Assembly: GCA_037074615.1 (NCBI GenBank)
Contig: CM073547.1
Location: 1,984,001-2,048,000 of the forward strand
DNA from: Leucaena leucocephala
Taxonomy: Eukaryota > Streptophyta > Magnoliopsida > Fabales > Fabaceae
Reading direction: 5' to 3'
DNA: 64,000 bases
Shown: one piece after another, positions 24,366-35,733 of the stretch
Numbering within the stretch: the first letter of the stretch is position 1
Layout of the letters: each line of letters starts with the position of its first letter
Notes under the pieces: generated by a model
What the model was told of the DNA's origin: nothing
Database searches by the model: none
What the model saw: the letters and a program-made list of their open reading frames with translations, nothing else
Made by a program: the position numbers and the translations under genes

Positions 24366-24833
24366 TATATTTTTTTTATTCTTTTGAAATAAATGTCAAA
24401 TTTTTATAAATACCTAAATTTTAAAATTTCTATTTAGTCATAAGTATGAATTTGGGATCTTATAATTGATATGATTATTTTGGAATTTAAAAGGTATTTT
24501 TTTTTAGAGATGTTCCTTATTTTGTTAGCTTTGAGGTATTCTTTGTAATCCAAAATATAAGAAATCTTTTAGAAAAAAAATTTAATTTAAAATATAAGAA
24601 GTTGATATAGTAATTAATGATTATTTTATACTTTTACCAATTTCAAGAAAGAGAGATGTGATAGATAATAAATATATATTTAAAAATCAAATTAATATAC
24701 AAATTTTATCACTTTAAAATATATTAAATAATTTAACTAATATTTTTTAATTTGTGTGAATTAATTAATAACATCTTATATTTTTTTATTGTTTATCCAA
24801 TTTACTGAAATTTTATTCTAACTATATCTAGAT

Positions 24834-24961
24834 CTGACTCGCGTCGTATACCTGGCTATAGTAGATGAGTCTCTTAACGAAATTTTTATGCATATAGCAA
24901 AATTCGAACTCAAAACCTCGTTTAAACGATATTAAATTACTTACTACTCAAATCAACTCCT
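24834..24961 (-). mobile_element. SINE-like repeat, family 4, copy 1
   Basis: On the minus strand this reads GAGTAGTAAGTAATTT, then a box-B-like GAGTTCGAATTTTG, then CATATGCA and CTACTATAG. The same order of words is found on the plus strand at 60,701-60,830. It is probably a tRNA-derived SINE fragment. Confidence 0.55.
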
Positions 24962-25004
24962 ATTAATAACATCTTATATATTTGATAATATATAAGAGAG
25001 TACA

Positions 25005-25265
25005 GGACTAGTAGGGCCTAGTGATGGGGAAGTTCCGAGCTCACAAGTCATTTACTACAACCATATATGAATGTCTTTCGCCTATTTGAAAAGTCACCAA
25101 TAGTTGAAATATGCTTAAGGTGCCCTCGCTAATAATTACCGCACGTCTAGTTCCATGTAATTAACTCCTTCGATGATCAAACTAATTAAATGTTAACGTT
25201 GATTAGATTGTAATGTGTGTGTAATGATAAAATATCTCCTCCTAGTGAGAGCGAGAGTCCATTAG
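25005..25265. repeat. Duplicated spacer block downstream of CRK B
   Basis: Matches 15,325-15,420 and 15,530-15,695 with the spacer between them shortened. Shared words include TCATTTACTACAACC, GGTGCCCTC and TAACTCCTTC. It records duplication of CRK flanking DNA. A G run follows at about 25,313-25,323. Confidence 0.75.
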
Positions 25266-26510
25266 TGGGCTATCTCGTTTTGTTCTTTTCTAGGCTTTAC
25301 AACAGGGCAGGGTTGGGGGGGGGGTGACCTTGAGCGAGAGTTTCTTTTGTGCTTCCTTTTCCTTTCTGCCACTTCAGTTTTCTGAATATGTACTTCAAGT
25401 TTTGTCTTCCATAAACAAAATCAATCCTAATAGCTGCAAATTGTAAGGGAGATACTTTGTTAATATGCAGAATATAATATTATATATAAAAATTAATTTC
25501 ATGAAGTAATGAAAAAAGATGATTTGATTTGTCATTCGTATTAGATGTGATCCAATTACTTTAAATTCAAGATTAAGAGAAAATACTTGTTTACTAATGT
25601 GTGTCGACAAGAGGCTTGATTACTTTTATTTGGTTTAACCCTTCTAACCAAACCCATCTAATCTTACCATTTACTTTAAATATTTTTTTATTCAAATACT
25701 CATATTCCTATGATATACTCATTTAACTAATTTAATTATATTAAAAAAATTATTTAATATGATATATATTTTTTAAAATATATTAGCCATCTTTCTTAAT
25801 TCTATCATTCACTCTTTTATTTAATTATTATTGAGAGATAATTTAAAAAATTTAAAAAATTTAATAAATTTTATATTTAAGATTAATATTATATCTGTTC
25901 GTTTTTTTTTTTATTCTTTGTTGAGGACATATGCGTGTGTTTGGTATATAGTCTATATAGTTTGTTTTTAGTAATAAGTATTTGCTATGCACCATTAATT
26001 ATTCAATTGTAGACTCAAGAAATGATTTAATTATGAATAAGTTCACAAAAGGCAAGAGTCTTATTGGAGAAATTGGTGAAGCCGAGTTGGGGCCATAATG
26101 CTATAGCGGTCCAAGTGCGAGGCTGCGCGTCATTGCGCTTTTGAGCACTGATGAGCTCTTGGCAGCAAACATGGGCATCCAAGTGTGAGCTCTGGATTGG
26201 GTACAACAAGAATATTACAAGATAGATGCTCCTCATAAGTTTAACAAGAATTTTCAAAGATCAAATAACAAACGCAACCCAAGTAGTGATATCATCCAGT
26301 CATGATAACATTCACTCTCTTCATCCGCCAAAATGGACTCACCTAACTGCAAAATCAATTAACTTATAACTAACTTCTCTGAGACTCAGATTATTATCTT
26401 AATTTTGATTACCATATATGTTGATTCTCCCAGTTCACACGTCACACCTATATATATAGATCTGTGGAATCGTTGCTAAGATCTGTGGCCATGGAAAGCC
26501 ATGCATCTAG
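25266..26510. other. Intergenic spacer with further duplicated pieces
   Basis: Mostly AT-rich. The piece at 26,085-26,235 resembles 16,850-17,220 (shared GGTCCAAGTGC, GGATTGGGTACAACAAGA), and 26,283-26,385 resembles 15,205-15,310. No gene was recognised. Confidence 0.55.
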
Positions 26511-26606
26511 ACTTTCTTGAACCCAACAACCCAATTATGATGCACTTAATCACTTCATTATATGATTCAAATTCTTTTATTTTCTCCCTTCCCCTGCTTC
26601 CAAGCC
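26511..26606 (-). pseudogene. CRK last-exon fragment
   Basis: This piece is similar to the start and middle of CRK B exon 7 (26,923-27,049). It includes the codons around SYNEV and, at 26,601-26,606, the exon edge with its splice acceptor, but about 40 internal bases are missing. It is a remnant of a further CRK copy that was otherwise deleted, sitting 135 bp beyond the CRK B stop. Confidence 0.8.
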
Positions 26607-26740
26607 TGCATAACAATTATGCCCCGCTCTGTATTTCAATCATCATTTACCACCGCTTTATTAATTACTTACACGATAAAATAATATTTTCTCGAATCTA
26701 AAGGCTGGCATGATGATTGCGTATAAAAGCATCTATGGTA

Positions 26741-29700
26741 CTAACGAGGAAAGAATTCACTCATGGACACTTCAACCTTGGAGCCTGATTCCTTACTTCC
26801 ACTTGTACTACTACTAGGCCCCATCCCACCGTGCAGAAAGAAAGCAGGTTCCTCGGGCAATGGCAGTTGAATGGAATCATTACTCAGATATGAAACAACC
26901 TCAGCCATTGTCGGCCTTTTCTCTGGATTTTCTTGAACACACAACAGACCAATGTGGATGCACTTGATCACTTCATTATATGATCCAAATTCTTGTATAT
27001 TTGAATCTAATATCTCCAGCAACTTTTCCTCATTCCATTGCTTCCAAGCCTATCACAATTAAGTAGAACCAATTATCACCCTTTTATTAAATCACAAAAT
27101 ATTGTTAAAATAATCTTTTCCCCAATGTCAATGTTGAGATAATTGCATAAGAAATATGAATCCATATGAGATAAACATGTTATCATAACTTACATAGCTC
27201 AATAGGCCATCAACGTATTGTGATTGACTATCACGACTTGTATTCTTCTTCCCGCTGATAATTTCTAAAACAATGACTCCAAAACTAAAAACATCTGATT
27301 TTTCAGAATATTGTCCATACATTGCATATTCTGGAGACATATAACCACTGAAAAAAATGTCAATGATAAAGAGCACGTATTCAATACATAAAAGAACATC
27401 AATTGGGACATTCAATATGATTAGATGAGATGCAAGCTTTTCAATCGCTACTTAGTTACACTTATTTTTCTTTATTCAACCATATCAAGATAGATGTAGA
27501 GTTTAAAGGGGAAAATTTTAGAACTTACTATGTTCCAACTATTCTATTTGTACTTCCCTCATTTGTGTTGATAGCAACCATCTTAGCTAAGCCAAAGTCT
27601 GAAATTTTTGGATTCATTTCATCATCTAATAAAATATTGCTTGGTTTTAGGTCACGATGTATAACTTTAAGGCGAGAATAGTCATGGAGATAGAGAATTC
27701 CTCTAGCAACTCCTCCGATGATTTTACAGCGCTCTACCCAATTTAATACTGTGCCTTTTCTCGAACCTGTAAATGGATTTGGTGTGAGTGACTGTTAACT
27801 CTAGCATACATCAGGTGTCATGAAATAACTAATTAATAACATGCATAGAAGACAATAACAACATCAAGCCTTATCCCATTAAATGGGGTCGGCTACATGG
27901 ATTATATGACGCCATTGTTCTCTATTAAAAATTAAATCTTTGAATAGAATTTAGAAGAGATGAACGACAATAACATGCATGGAAGACATGAACTACAAAT
28001 TTCAATTAAAAGTTAAATAGGTTTTAGAAGAGTCAAACCAAATAGAAAATAGTCAAGGCTTTTGTTCTGAACATATTCATAAATAAGAATTTTCTCCTGT
28101 TCTTCTATGCAAAATCCAAGCAAGGCTACCAAATTTCTGTGCTGGAGTTTGGCAATTAATAAAACCTCGTTCTTGAATTCTTCAGCACCTTGACCAGAAC
28201 TTTTTAAAAGTCTCTTGACAGCTATTTCTTGACCATTTGAAAGAATACCCTATAAGCATAGATGATTAGTTTAAAAATTAAGAAATACATGCATGTGTGG
28301 GCATCTGTCTATGTGTAATACATTTCTATTGATGACATTTGTTACCTTGTAAACTTTTCCAAATCCACCTCGGCCTAAACAGTTTTCATCTGAAAACTTA
28401 TTTGTTGCAGCTTCAATAGTGGCCAAACTAAATTGCAGAGCCTCTAAATTGTTGCTTTCATTTCCAACTAGGCAAATAGAAAAGATTAATGGATGCCAAA
28501 AGCATTTATAGCATCGATCGCTACAACTCGTTGGGCTAGCAAAATTATATGAATAAATAAAAATTTTTCTGAGAATGAAAATTACTTACAGTATTTTTGT
28601 CTGAGAACAGAGTTGCGTCTCTTCTTTATTAGACTCTTTAAGAGATAATAGGCCAGACAAGAAAATATCACAAAACCAGCAACAGAAGAAACCACAACTA
28701 TCACAATAGTCCTTGTTGACGGACTATTCCCTTTTACTGCACAAACATATCATATACTTCCACGTCTCAATGTAATGACAATGTGTGGTAATTGACTATA
28801 TATATATATATATATCCTGTAGCCGTAAAACCCGGGGATCATATTCACATTCTGATTATATTCATTATTCCTCTAGCTGTAATGTTATTTTCTCATGTTT
28901 TGAATTATATTTTGCTGCGAAAACCAGCATAATCTTTATTCATTAATAGATTTACCCTACTATGCATTTAAGAAAAAAAATCAGAAAAGTGCATTAGTTG
29001 CTCAACAAACAACCAAAAAAAAAATGTTTAACTAGGTTGAACTGTACCTTGAGGATCTGAATAATTTGTTGGAGGAGAGAAGTGTGGAGGCGGTGGAGCC
29101 ACCATCGCTTCTGGCTGATCATCAAGGTAATAGAAAGGGTACAATTCATAGCGAACATTACAGCTAGGGTACAGAACTCTTCCCCCTTGCTTCCCATCAC
29201 AACACCAGTCAAGGTCCCCAATCACACCGCTCAGGCAACTTCTGCAATCTGACGGCGAAAGGTCCGGCGTGCACTGAGCAAGAGTATACACAGTTTGAAA
29301 AGCTGAAAAGTTCGCAGTTCCGGTCTTATACTTCTTTTTCCCCACAGCAGGTTTAGCCGCCTCATCTGCGGTCTTGTTCATAGTATCGTACAATGTTCCC
29401 ATGAAGCTTGCCTGGTTTGATACGTTTCCGGTGTTCAAGAGGCCGACTCTAGGCCTTGTGTCGACGGTAGAGAAGAAGGAATGGTTAGAATAGCGAAGCA
29501 TGCACTGGTCGTACCAGATTATGGCCTCCTTCGAAACGCTGCACTCGAAAGGTAATCTTTGGGATGCTTTAAGGACGCATTCGTGGCAGATCGAGAGGTT
29601 GACGGCACCCTGGCACATGAAGAGGCCGTAGACGGTGTCGGCGCCACTGCCAAAGGTGTTTTTGTAGAAGTCGGTGTTGGCGGAAGTTAAGGAATTGAGG

Positions 29701-29867
29701 AGTGCAGCGAGGTCCAATTGGAAGGCACTAACTGCAGCGAAGGTTTTGTTGGACGAGCAATTGTGGTAAAGATAAGTAGGCTGAGCTACAGTAACAGCAG
29801 AATACAAGAAGGTAATAAAGAAGAAGAGTAAGGAAATTTTGTGGGAAGCCATGACCAAGGATGTCAT
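26741..29867 (-). CDS. CRK B: cysteine-rich receptor-like kinase (DUF26), complete
   Basis: Seven exons: 29,048-29,867; 28,590-28,736; 28,346-28,467; 28,039-28,249; 27,529-27,766; 27,194-27,347; 26,741-27,049. They join to 2,001 bases (666 residues) in frame. Exons 2-6 have exactly the sizes of CRK A, its close paralogue. Order: signal peptide; DUF26 motifs C85/C94/C97 and C199/C208/C211; a linker with a PPPP run; a transmembrane helix (about 284-306); a kinase whose Gly loop reads GRGGFGKV, with HRDLKPSN, DFG and GYMSPEYA; and a tail ending SEFFPR. Likely an apoplast-sensing plasma-membrane receptor. Intron 4 carries a common plant repeat fragment (27,845-27,935). The start MTSLVMAS is the first ATG of the open frame. 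Confidence 0.93.
27845..27935. repeat. Transposon-tail-like motif in CRK B intron 4
   Basis: Contains AAGCCTTATCCCA, then AATGGGGTCGGCTACATGG, then CGCCATTGTTCTCT. From general knowledge this phrase is dispersed in many plant genomes as part of short mobile repeats. CRK A intron 4 lacks it, so it was inserted after the A/B duplication or lost from A. Confidence 0.55.
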
Positions 29868-30015
29868 GGTAAGGGCGAAGGATGAGTTAGCTGTGTTGGA
29901 GATGAGGGGAGCTGAACCTCTCCACTCCTTCTATGGTTCATTTCCCTCCACTTCTTTAAAACGGTGCCATCGAGTGAGGGAGATGGAGAGAGCAGCACAG
30001 CATCCGCGGAAGGAG

Positions 30016-30021
30016 TATATA
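30016..30021 (-). promoter_or_regulatory. Candidate TATA box of CRK B
   Basis: TATATA lies about 150 bases upstream of the CRK B ATG in an otherwise GC-balanced stretch. This spacing fits a core promoter with a 5' UTR of about 115 bases. Confidence 0.45.
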
Positions 30022-30051
30022 GGGGAATGGGGCTCGTGAAAATTATATATG

Positions 30052-31410
30052 TCCTTTATTATTATTATTATTATTATTAGTTTATTCCCGAACCCCATCA
30101 CAAGAAAATTGAGCCCATCAAATAAAAATTACTATCAGCATATGGGATCACGAGATATTTTTTCACTTATTATAACATGTGGCAGCACAAGATTTATTCT
30201 TTTCCTAACAGCTGGCTCTATATATTGGTGTAAAACTATTCATTGTAATTTAATCAAAAGCATTATTTGAATATACGTTTTTATTTTTGTCTTTTAGCTT
30301 TTAAAGGTCTGAAAATTTTCAATGGCTTGAAGAAGATATTGCTATGGCAGATTTGCAGTAGCAGACAAAGACAAAGACGCAAGTCAATGAAATCTGTTCG
30401 CGGCAGACTTTTCAATGTCTTGTTGGAAAATTATGGCTAATCAATTGGGTGAGGACCAGTAAGTGAGTCTAAGCGAGTAAGCACGTGTGGACTACTTTTT
30501 TTCTTCCTATGAAAATAATCAGTTAAAATGATTAAATGTTCACAATTTTTCTAATTTCTTAAAATTGGTTTTAATCAAATTCAAGCTATTATTTAAGCTA
30601 AAAGTAAACAAATGTATATTACGAAACAAATTATAAATATTTTATTAAATTTTATAAAAAAGTATTATAATAAAAATAAATATACATAAGTCCTATAAGA
30701 AGAAGCAATCTAAATTTGGTTAAATCAACTTATGTCTCCTTCGTGGAACTTATGCACACAAAAAAAAAAACACAAGTATCACTGTGAAATTGGAATGGCC
30801 GGACAGATGAGACAAAAACTGCGTGCGTTGGTTGGGTAAAATAAAGCCAAGGTTGACTGACTCTCTTATCTCTTGTTGGATGGGAAGAAAAATTAAAAGA
30901 AAATGAGAGTGAAGATGGAGGGAAGAGAAAATTATAAAGAAAATGTTATCTTGAATGAATGAGAGAAAAAATAAATATTTAAATGATTAAAATACCTTTA
31001 TTATTACTTTAAAATATATGGTGTTTAAAATTAAATTAAATTAAATTAAATATAAAAATTAAGATAATCAAACAATCTTAAATTAAATCATTTGGTAAAG
31101 ATGTATTTAAATTTTGTTATATTTTAAAATTAAATAATTTAAAATCAAAATGCTATTATCTGACAAAGTTGAAAAGTGGGAATCTTGCAAAACAAAAAAC
31201 CTTTCCCTGCGAAGAGAAGTCCGTGGCAACAAATATGAGTGATGATTTTGTTCATGGGTACGTGCTTTCTTCTCAAACTTCGCTCTTTAATTTCAAAAAT
31301 TAATGCTTCTAAGGGTAGTTCTTATCTTCAATGATAGCTGAGATGTAAATTTTCAACGTAAACTTGGGCACAATTATTCTTTTTCATTCAACCATATCAA
31401 GATAGATATA
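30052..31410. other. AT-rich intergenic spacer with a TTA microsatellite
   Basis: A (TTA)n run at about 30,057-30,080 opens this stretch, and AAATTAAATTA repeats lie near 31,028-31,055. No coding region was recognised. Confidence 0.5.
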
Positions 31411-31425
31411 GAGCTTATAACTTAC

Positions 31426-33040
31426 TGTATCCCAATTCTATTTATACTTCTTTTTTTTGTGTTGATAGCAACTATTTTAGTTAAATTAAAATTTGAAATT
31501 TTTAGATTCATTTCATCATCTAATAAAATACTGTTTAGTTTTATATCACAATATATAGTTTTAAGACGAGCTAGAGTATTCATAAAGATAAAGAATTCCT
31601 TCAACCCTCCAATGATTTTATAGCGCTCTGCCCAATTTAATACTTTGCCATTTTGGGAACCTGTACGTAAATTTGTTGTGAATGACTATATATAGAAACC
31701 AAACAGAGAAAATCGAAGTATACGCAATTAACTCTAACGTGCATCAGTTTGCACAAAGTAAATAATTAATAACATGTAGGGCGCATATGAACTACAAATT
31801 TCAATTGAGAGTTAAAGTGAATTTAGACGAGTCGAACCAAATAGAAAATAGTTAAGGCTTTTGTTCGGAACATATTCATAAATAAGAATTTTCTCTTGTT
31901 CTTCTATGCAAAATCAAAGCAAGCTAGGCTACCAAATTTCTGTGCTGGAGTTTGGCAATTAATAAAACCTCATTCTTAAATTCTTCTGCACCTTGACCAG
32001 AACTTTTTGAAAGTCTCTTGACAGCTATTTTTTGATCATCTGAAATAATACCCTAGATTCATAGATGATTAGATTGAATATTAAGAAACATATATGTATG
32101 TCCGCGCGTGTATATGTCTATGTATAATATTTATATCGATGACATTTGTTACCTTGTAAACTTCAATAGTGGCCAAACTAAATTTCAGAGCCTCTAAACT
32201 GTTGCTTTCATTTCCAACTAGATTAATAGAAACTATTAAAGGATACTAAAAGCAAATAAATCATCGCCACAACTCTGGACAAGCCAAATTATTTGTGAAT
32301 AAATAAAGATTGGCCTGAGAATGAGAATTACAGTATTTTTGTCTGATACAGCGTTGCGCCTCTTGTTTATTAGAGTCTTGCAGAGATAGAAGGCGAGACA
32401 AAATAATATGCCCAAACCACTAACAGAAGAAACCACAACTATCACGATAGTCCTCGTTGACTGACCTTTCCCCTTTACTGCACAAACATCATATACTTCC
32501 AACGTCTCAATAATGTCATGACATCATATGGTAACTGACTGTATCCCGTAGCCGTAAGAAAATGAGAAAAGCGTTTTAGTTGCTCAACAAACAAACCAAA
32601 AATGTTTAATAAAGTTGAACTGTACCTTGAGGAGGTTTAGGCGTATTATAGAAACGATAGAACTCATAGCGAACGATGCAACTGGGATATAGAACTCTTC
32701 CTCCTCGTTTTCCCACACAGCACTATGAAAGGTCTGCAATCACTGCACTCAAGACATTTTCTGCAATCTTGGGGTGATAGGTCAGGCGTGCACTGAAGTG
32801 GAGAATACATAGTTCCGTACCCAGATACTTGCTTCCCTTGTCGCATATTTCTTAGCGTCGTTGTCCCACAATAACTGTAAGAAGCTCTGCTGGGACGCAT
32901 TGTTAGGGGTCAATATGCGGAGTCTGGGCCTTGTATCGACGGGGGAGAAGTTGCGGTCTCGGAATAGCAAACCAAGCACCGGTTCTTCCAGTAGATGAAG
33001 GCTCCGAAAGGTGTCGTCTAAGTTGTGGCATCTAATATAT
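31426..33040 (-). pseudogene. CRK C pseudogene, truncated at both ends
   Basis: A decayed CRK most like CRK A. The exon 1 remnant (about 32,620-33,040) still shows VDTRPR and QCTPDLSPQDCRKC but changes frame, and the signal peptide and first DUF26 domain are gone. The transmembrane exon (about 32,335-32,480) is recognisable. Exon 3 keeps only its first about 60 bases (32,160-32,222), so the Gly loop is deleted. Exon 4 is at about 31,846-32,053. In exon 5 (about 31,426-31,662) the HRDLKPSN motif has become YCDIKLNS and the DFG position reads NFN. Exons 6 and 7 are absent. It cannot make a kinase. Its broken 5' side joins a spacer block shared with 50.5 kb. Confidence 0.9.
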
Positions 33041-33520
33041 AAATATACACAGCGCAGGAATAATTTTCTTTGGCAACTGACACATTGATTAAACAATAAC
33101 TATATATAAATTATAAACTTAATAAGACTAACTGTGCGTGATACTGACTCCACCGTGTTATAAGCAATAATCTAATTAAAGATCTTGATTCTTAGTCAAA
33201 AGAATTAGGTCCGCATTGGATAAACGTTCCATAAATAAAAACCAATGATGCGGTAAATAATAATATTAAGATGATTGCGCTGGAATTGGTAACATCCCTT
33301 GACCAAGTAGTATTGTTGACTAAAAGTAAAAGAAGAACGAAATATGAGCATGGATTATGATAGAGTTGGTCAAACGGTGTTGGATTATTTTTGTTGACGT
33401 TGTTATCTCCAGGCAAGGGAAAAGAGGACGTCAATCACAAACAATTACGAGTATTATATTTTGTTTAAAAATTGTTATGATTGTGGATGTGGTCGTATTA
33501 TACATGGTACATCCTAGAGG
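33005..33520. repeat. Duplicated spacer block at the CRK C break
   Basis: Similar over about 500 bp to 50,485-50,985. Shared words include AAAGGTGTC, TTGGCAACTGACACA, GCAATAATCTAATTAAAGAT and GCATTGGATAAACGTT. At 50.5 kb the block lies between CRK D and CRK E; here it directly abuts the broken exon 1 of pseudogene C, so it marks a rearrangement junction. Confidence 0.78.
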
Positions 33521-34400
33521 TCATCCATTTATGGGGCAAGGGTTCTCTCCATTGAGAGCCTTATCCATTACCTTCTATTTAGTCAAAACGGCATAATTTT
33601 GATCCTAAACAAATTATTTGTTAACAAAAACAATGAAATCGGTTATCTCGATGGAAATTTGTTTAGTTCTTAATTCCTGCAACTGTCCTTTTCATTTTTG
33701 TTTTGTTTTTTGTTCTTGGCCTGATGGAGCTTCCAAAATCTGGCTACATATTTGATCATTTTTTATGGCATGTGCAGAGGTGGAAAATGCATCATTTTAA
33801 GTAAAGGAGAGGCAGAGGATGGAAGAATTAAAGGAGAGAAGCCGAACGCGAGAAATTTATATATAAATTTCTAGACGACCTTGCTTTTTCGTGGTGGTCT
33901 TTGTTGATTGTAGCGTTTACAGAAGTAGCGGTGTCAAAAATGGTTGCGGAGAGAAATACGACTCTCATCGGGTCATGGAGGTTCGTATCAATTTGTGTTA
34001 GGGTCAAACCCGATCCACTTCGTTTTTGACCGAATCTTTCGAGTCAGCATAAGCATAGGGTAGTTGCATGCAAATGAATTAACAATTGAAAATTAGTTCT
34101 CAGATGAAATTAACAATTGAAAACTAGATCATATTTAAGTATCTTCATATTTTTATCACGACTCCTGAAAGTCCAGATTCCCGACTTAAAATAAAAAAAA
34201 GATTGGAAAGCTTTTCCATATATTTCCTTTGTGACGCGTTCTTTTCAGTATCACATTTCAACATTAAAGCTATAAATTTCAATATTTTATTCATAATTAA
34301 AATAGAATAATTTTTCTTTACTCTACAAAGGATTAATTGGGTATTTATGAATAGATAGTCAAGGCCACGACTTAATCCTAAACATTTTGTTTCTTTTGTT
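33521..34400. other. Intergenic spacer
   Basis: No recognised gene. The plus frame at 33,357-33,596 overlaps the duplicated block and has no known domain. The region is moderately AT-rich. Confidence 0.5.
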
Positions 34401-34408
34401 AAACAGGG

Positions 34409-35733
34409 TTTGGACGTGCAACTCTTATGGGCAGCGACTGCTCGACCACCGAAGCTAACGCTCCCTACCTAAACAAGCTCAGAAGTCTCTTAGACGAATT
34501 ATCCAATCGATATTTCTTCTCTATTGTAGACACACAACCTGGTGGGGATATGCTTGAAGACCAAAAAGGATGGCTTCAATAGGTTATTAACAAATACATT
34601 GAATGATCTAGTGACGGCGACAGGAGCAAAGAACTTCACCACAAAAGAAGAATATAGCTTCTCAGAGTTGAAAAAGTTGTATACTCTAGCACAATGTACT
34701 CCGAACCTGAATAGCCAAGATAGCGCAAAATGTCTAGAGGATGCTCGGCAACACATCACGTCATGTTGTCTTGGGAAGAAAGGAGGACAAGTCATGAATC
34801 CTAGCCGCAACCAACTTGAGGTTTGAATTGTACAGATTTTATAATAATCACAATAATAGTGCTGTTTCGGTGCCACATGCGTATCCCCCAACTCCCAAAG
34901 TTTCAGGAATTACACGTAAAGTAATTGAGCATCTCATCATTTTTCTCACAGAGATAGTTCACTACATATAAATTTATGTTCTTAATTCGCTCTCAATTTT
35001 GTGCTTTCAAATCTTTTCCAATGCTTGTTTATGGCATGTAAATACATACGCAGCAAAAGATAACGACCACTCACGACCAATTATAATAGCGTTGTCCGTT
35101 ACTGTTATGTCTCAATCATGCTTTTGTGTTTCGGCTACTATTATGGCAGAGAAAAAAGAGCATGAGTTACAAGGAGATTCTGAAGCAAAATTGTACGTAT
35201 TGCTTTTTTCTTAAAAAAAGGACAGCTCAGTCAACTGTGAAAAAAACTATATTGTAGTGTACTTACATTAAAATGTACATATGTTCTTAGTTGGAAGTGA
35301 AGGAGCCACATTAGAGTCATTGCAGTTATTTCGCAACAATTGAAGCTGCAACAGATGAGTTCTCGGCTCAAAATAGAATAGGCAAAGGTGGATTTGGAGA
35401 AGTATACAAGGTAACTTAGTTATGCGATCAAATAAATGGGTCTGTTTGTGTATATCATTGCATACATGTATTTCACACCCCCTCATTATCTAACAATTTA
35501 TGATTTCAGGGCATTCTTTCCGATGGTAGCAAAATAGCTGTAAAGAGATTGTCAGAAAATTCGAGTCAGGGCTTGTTAGAATTCAAGAATGAGGTTCTCC
35601 TAATTGCCAAACTTCAACACAGAAACCTGGTGGCATTATTAGGATTTTGCTTGAATGATCAAGAGAAAATACTTGTTTATGAATATGTTCCCAACAAGAG
35701 CCTCGATTACTTCTCATTTGGTTTGTCCCAATC
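34409..35733 (+). pseudogene. CRK G pseudogene, 5' part (plus strand)
   Basis: The only plus-strand CRK in the window. Exon 1 remains at about 34,409-34,915: the first DUF26 is internally deleted (only NAPYLNKLRSLL and then SNRYFFSIVDT), a stop follows near 34,577, and the second DUF26 keeps LAQCTPN and CCLGKKGG with frame changes. Exon 2 (about 35,052-35,190) carries the membrane helix (RPIIIALSVTVM). Exon 3 (about 35,290-35,409) has a one-base loss before ATIEAAT but retains GKGGFGEVYK. Exon 4 (35,510-35,720) is intact at the usual 211 bases with IAVKRL and LVYEYVPNKSLDYF. Element 2 is inserted 13 bases after its donor site. The gene continues at 44,534. Confidence 0.9.

Noticed and set aside
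26027..26257. A 76-codon minus frame with a hydrophobic start
   Set aside because: It lies in a duplicated spacer whose partner at 16.85-17.2 kb does not keep the frame.
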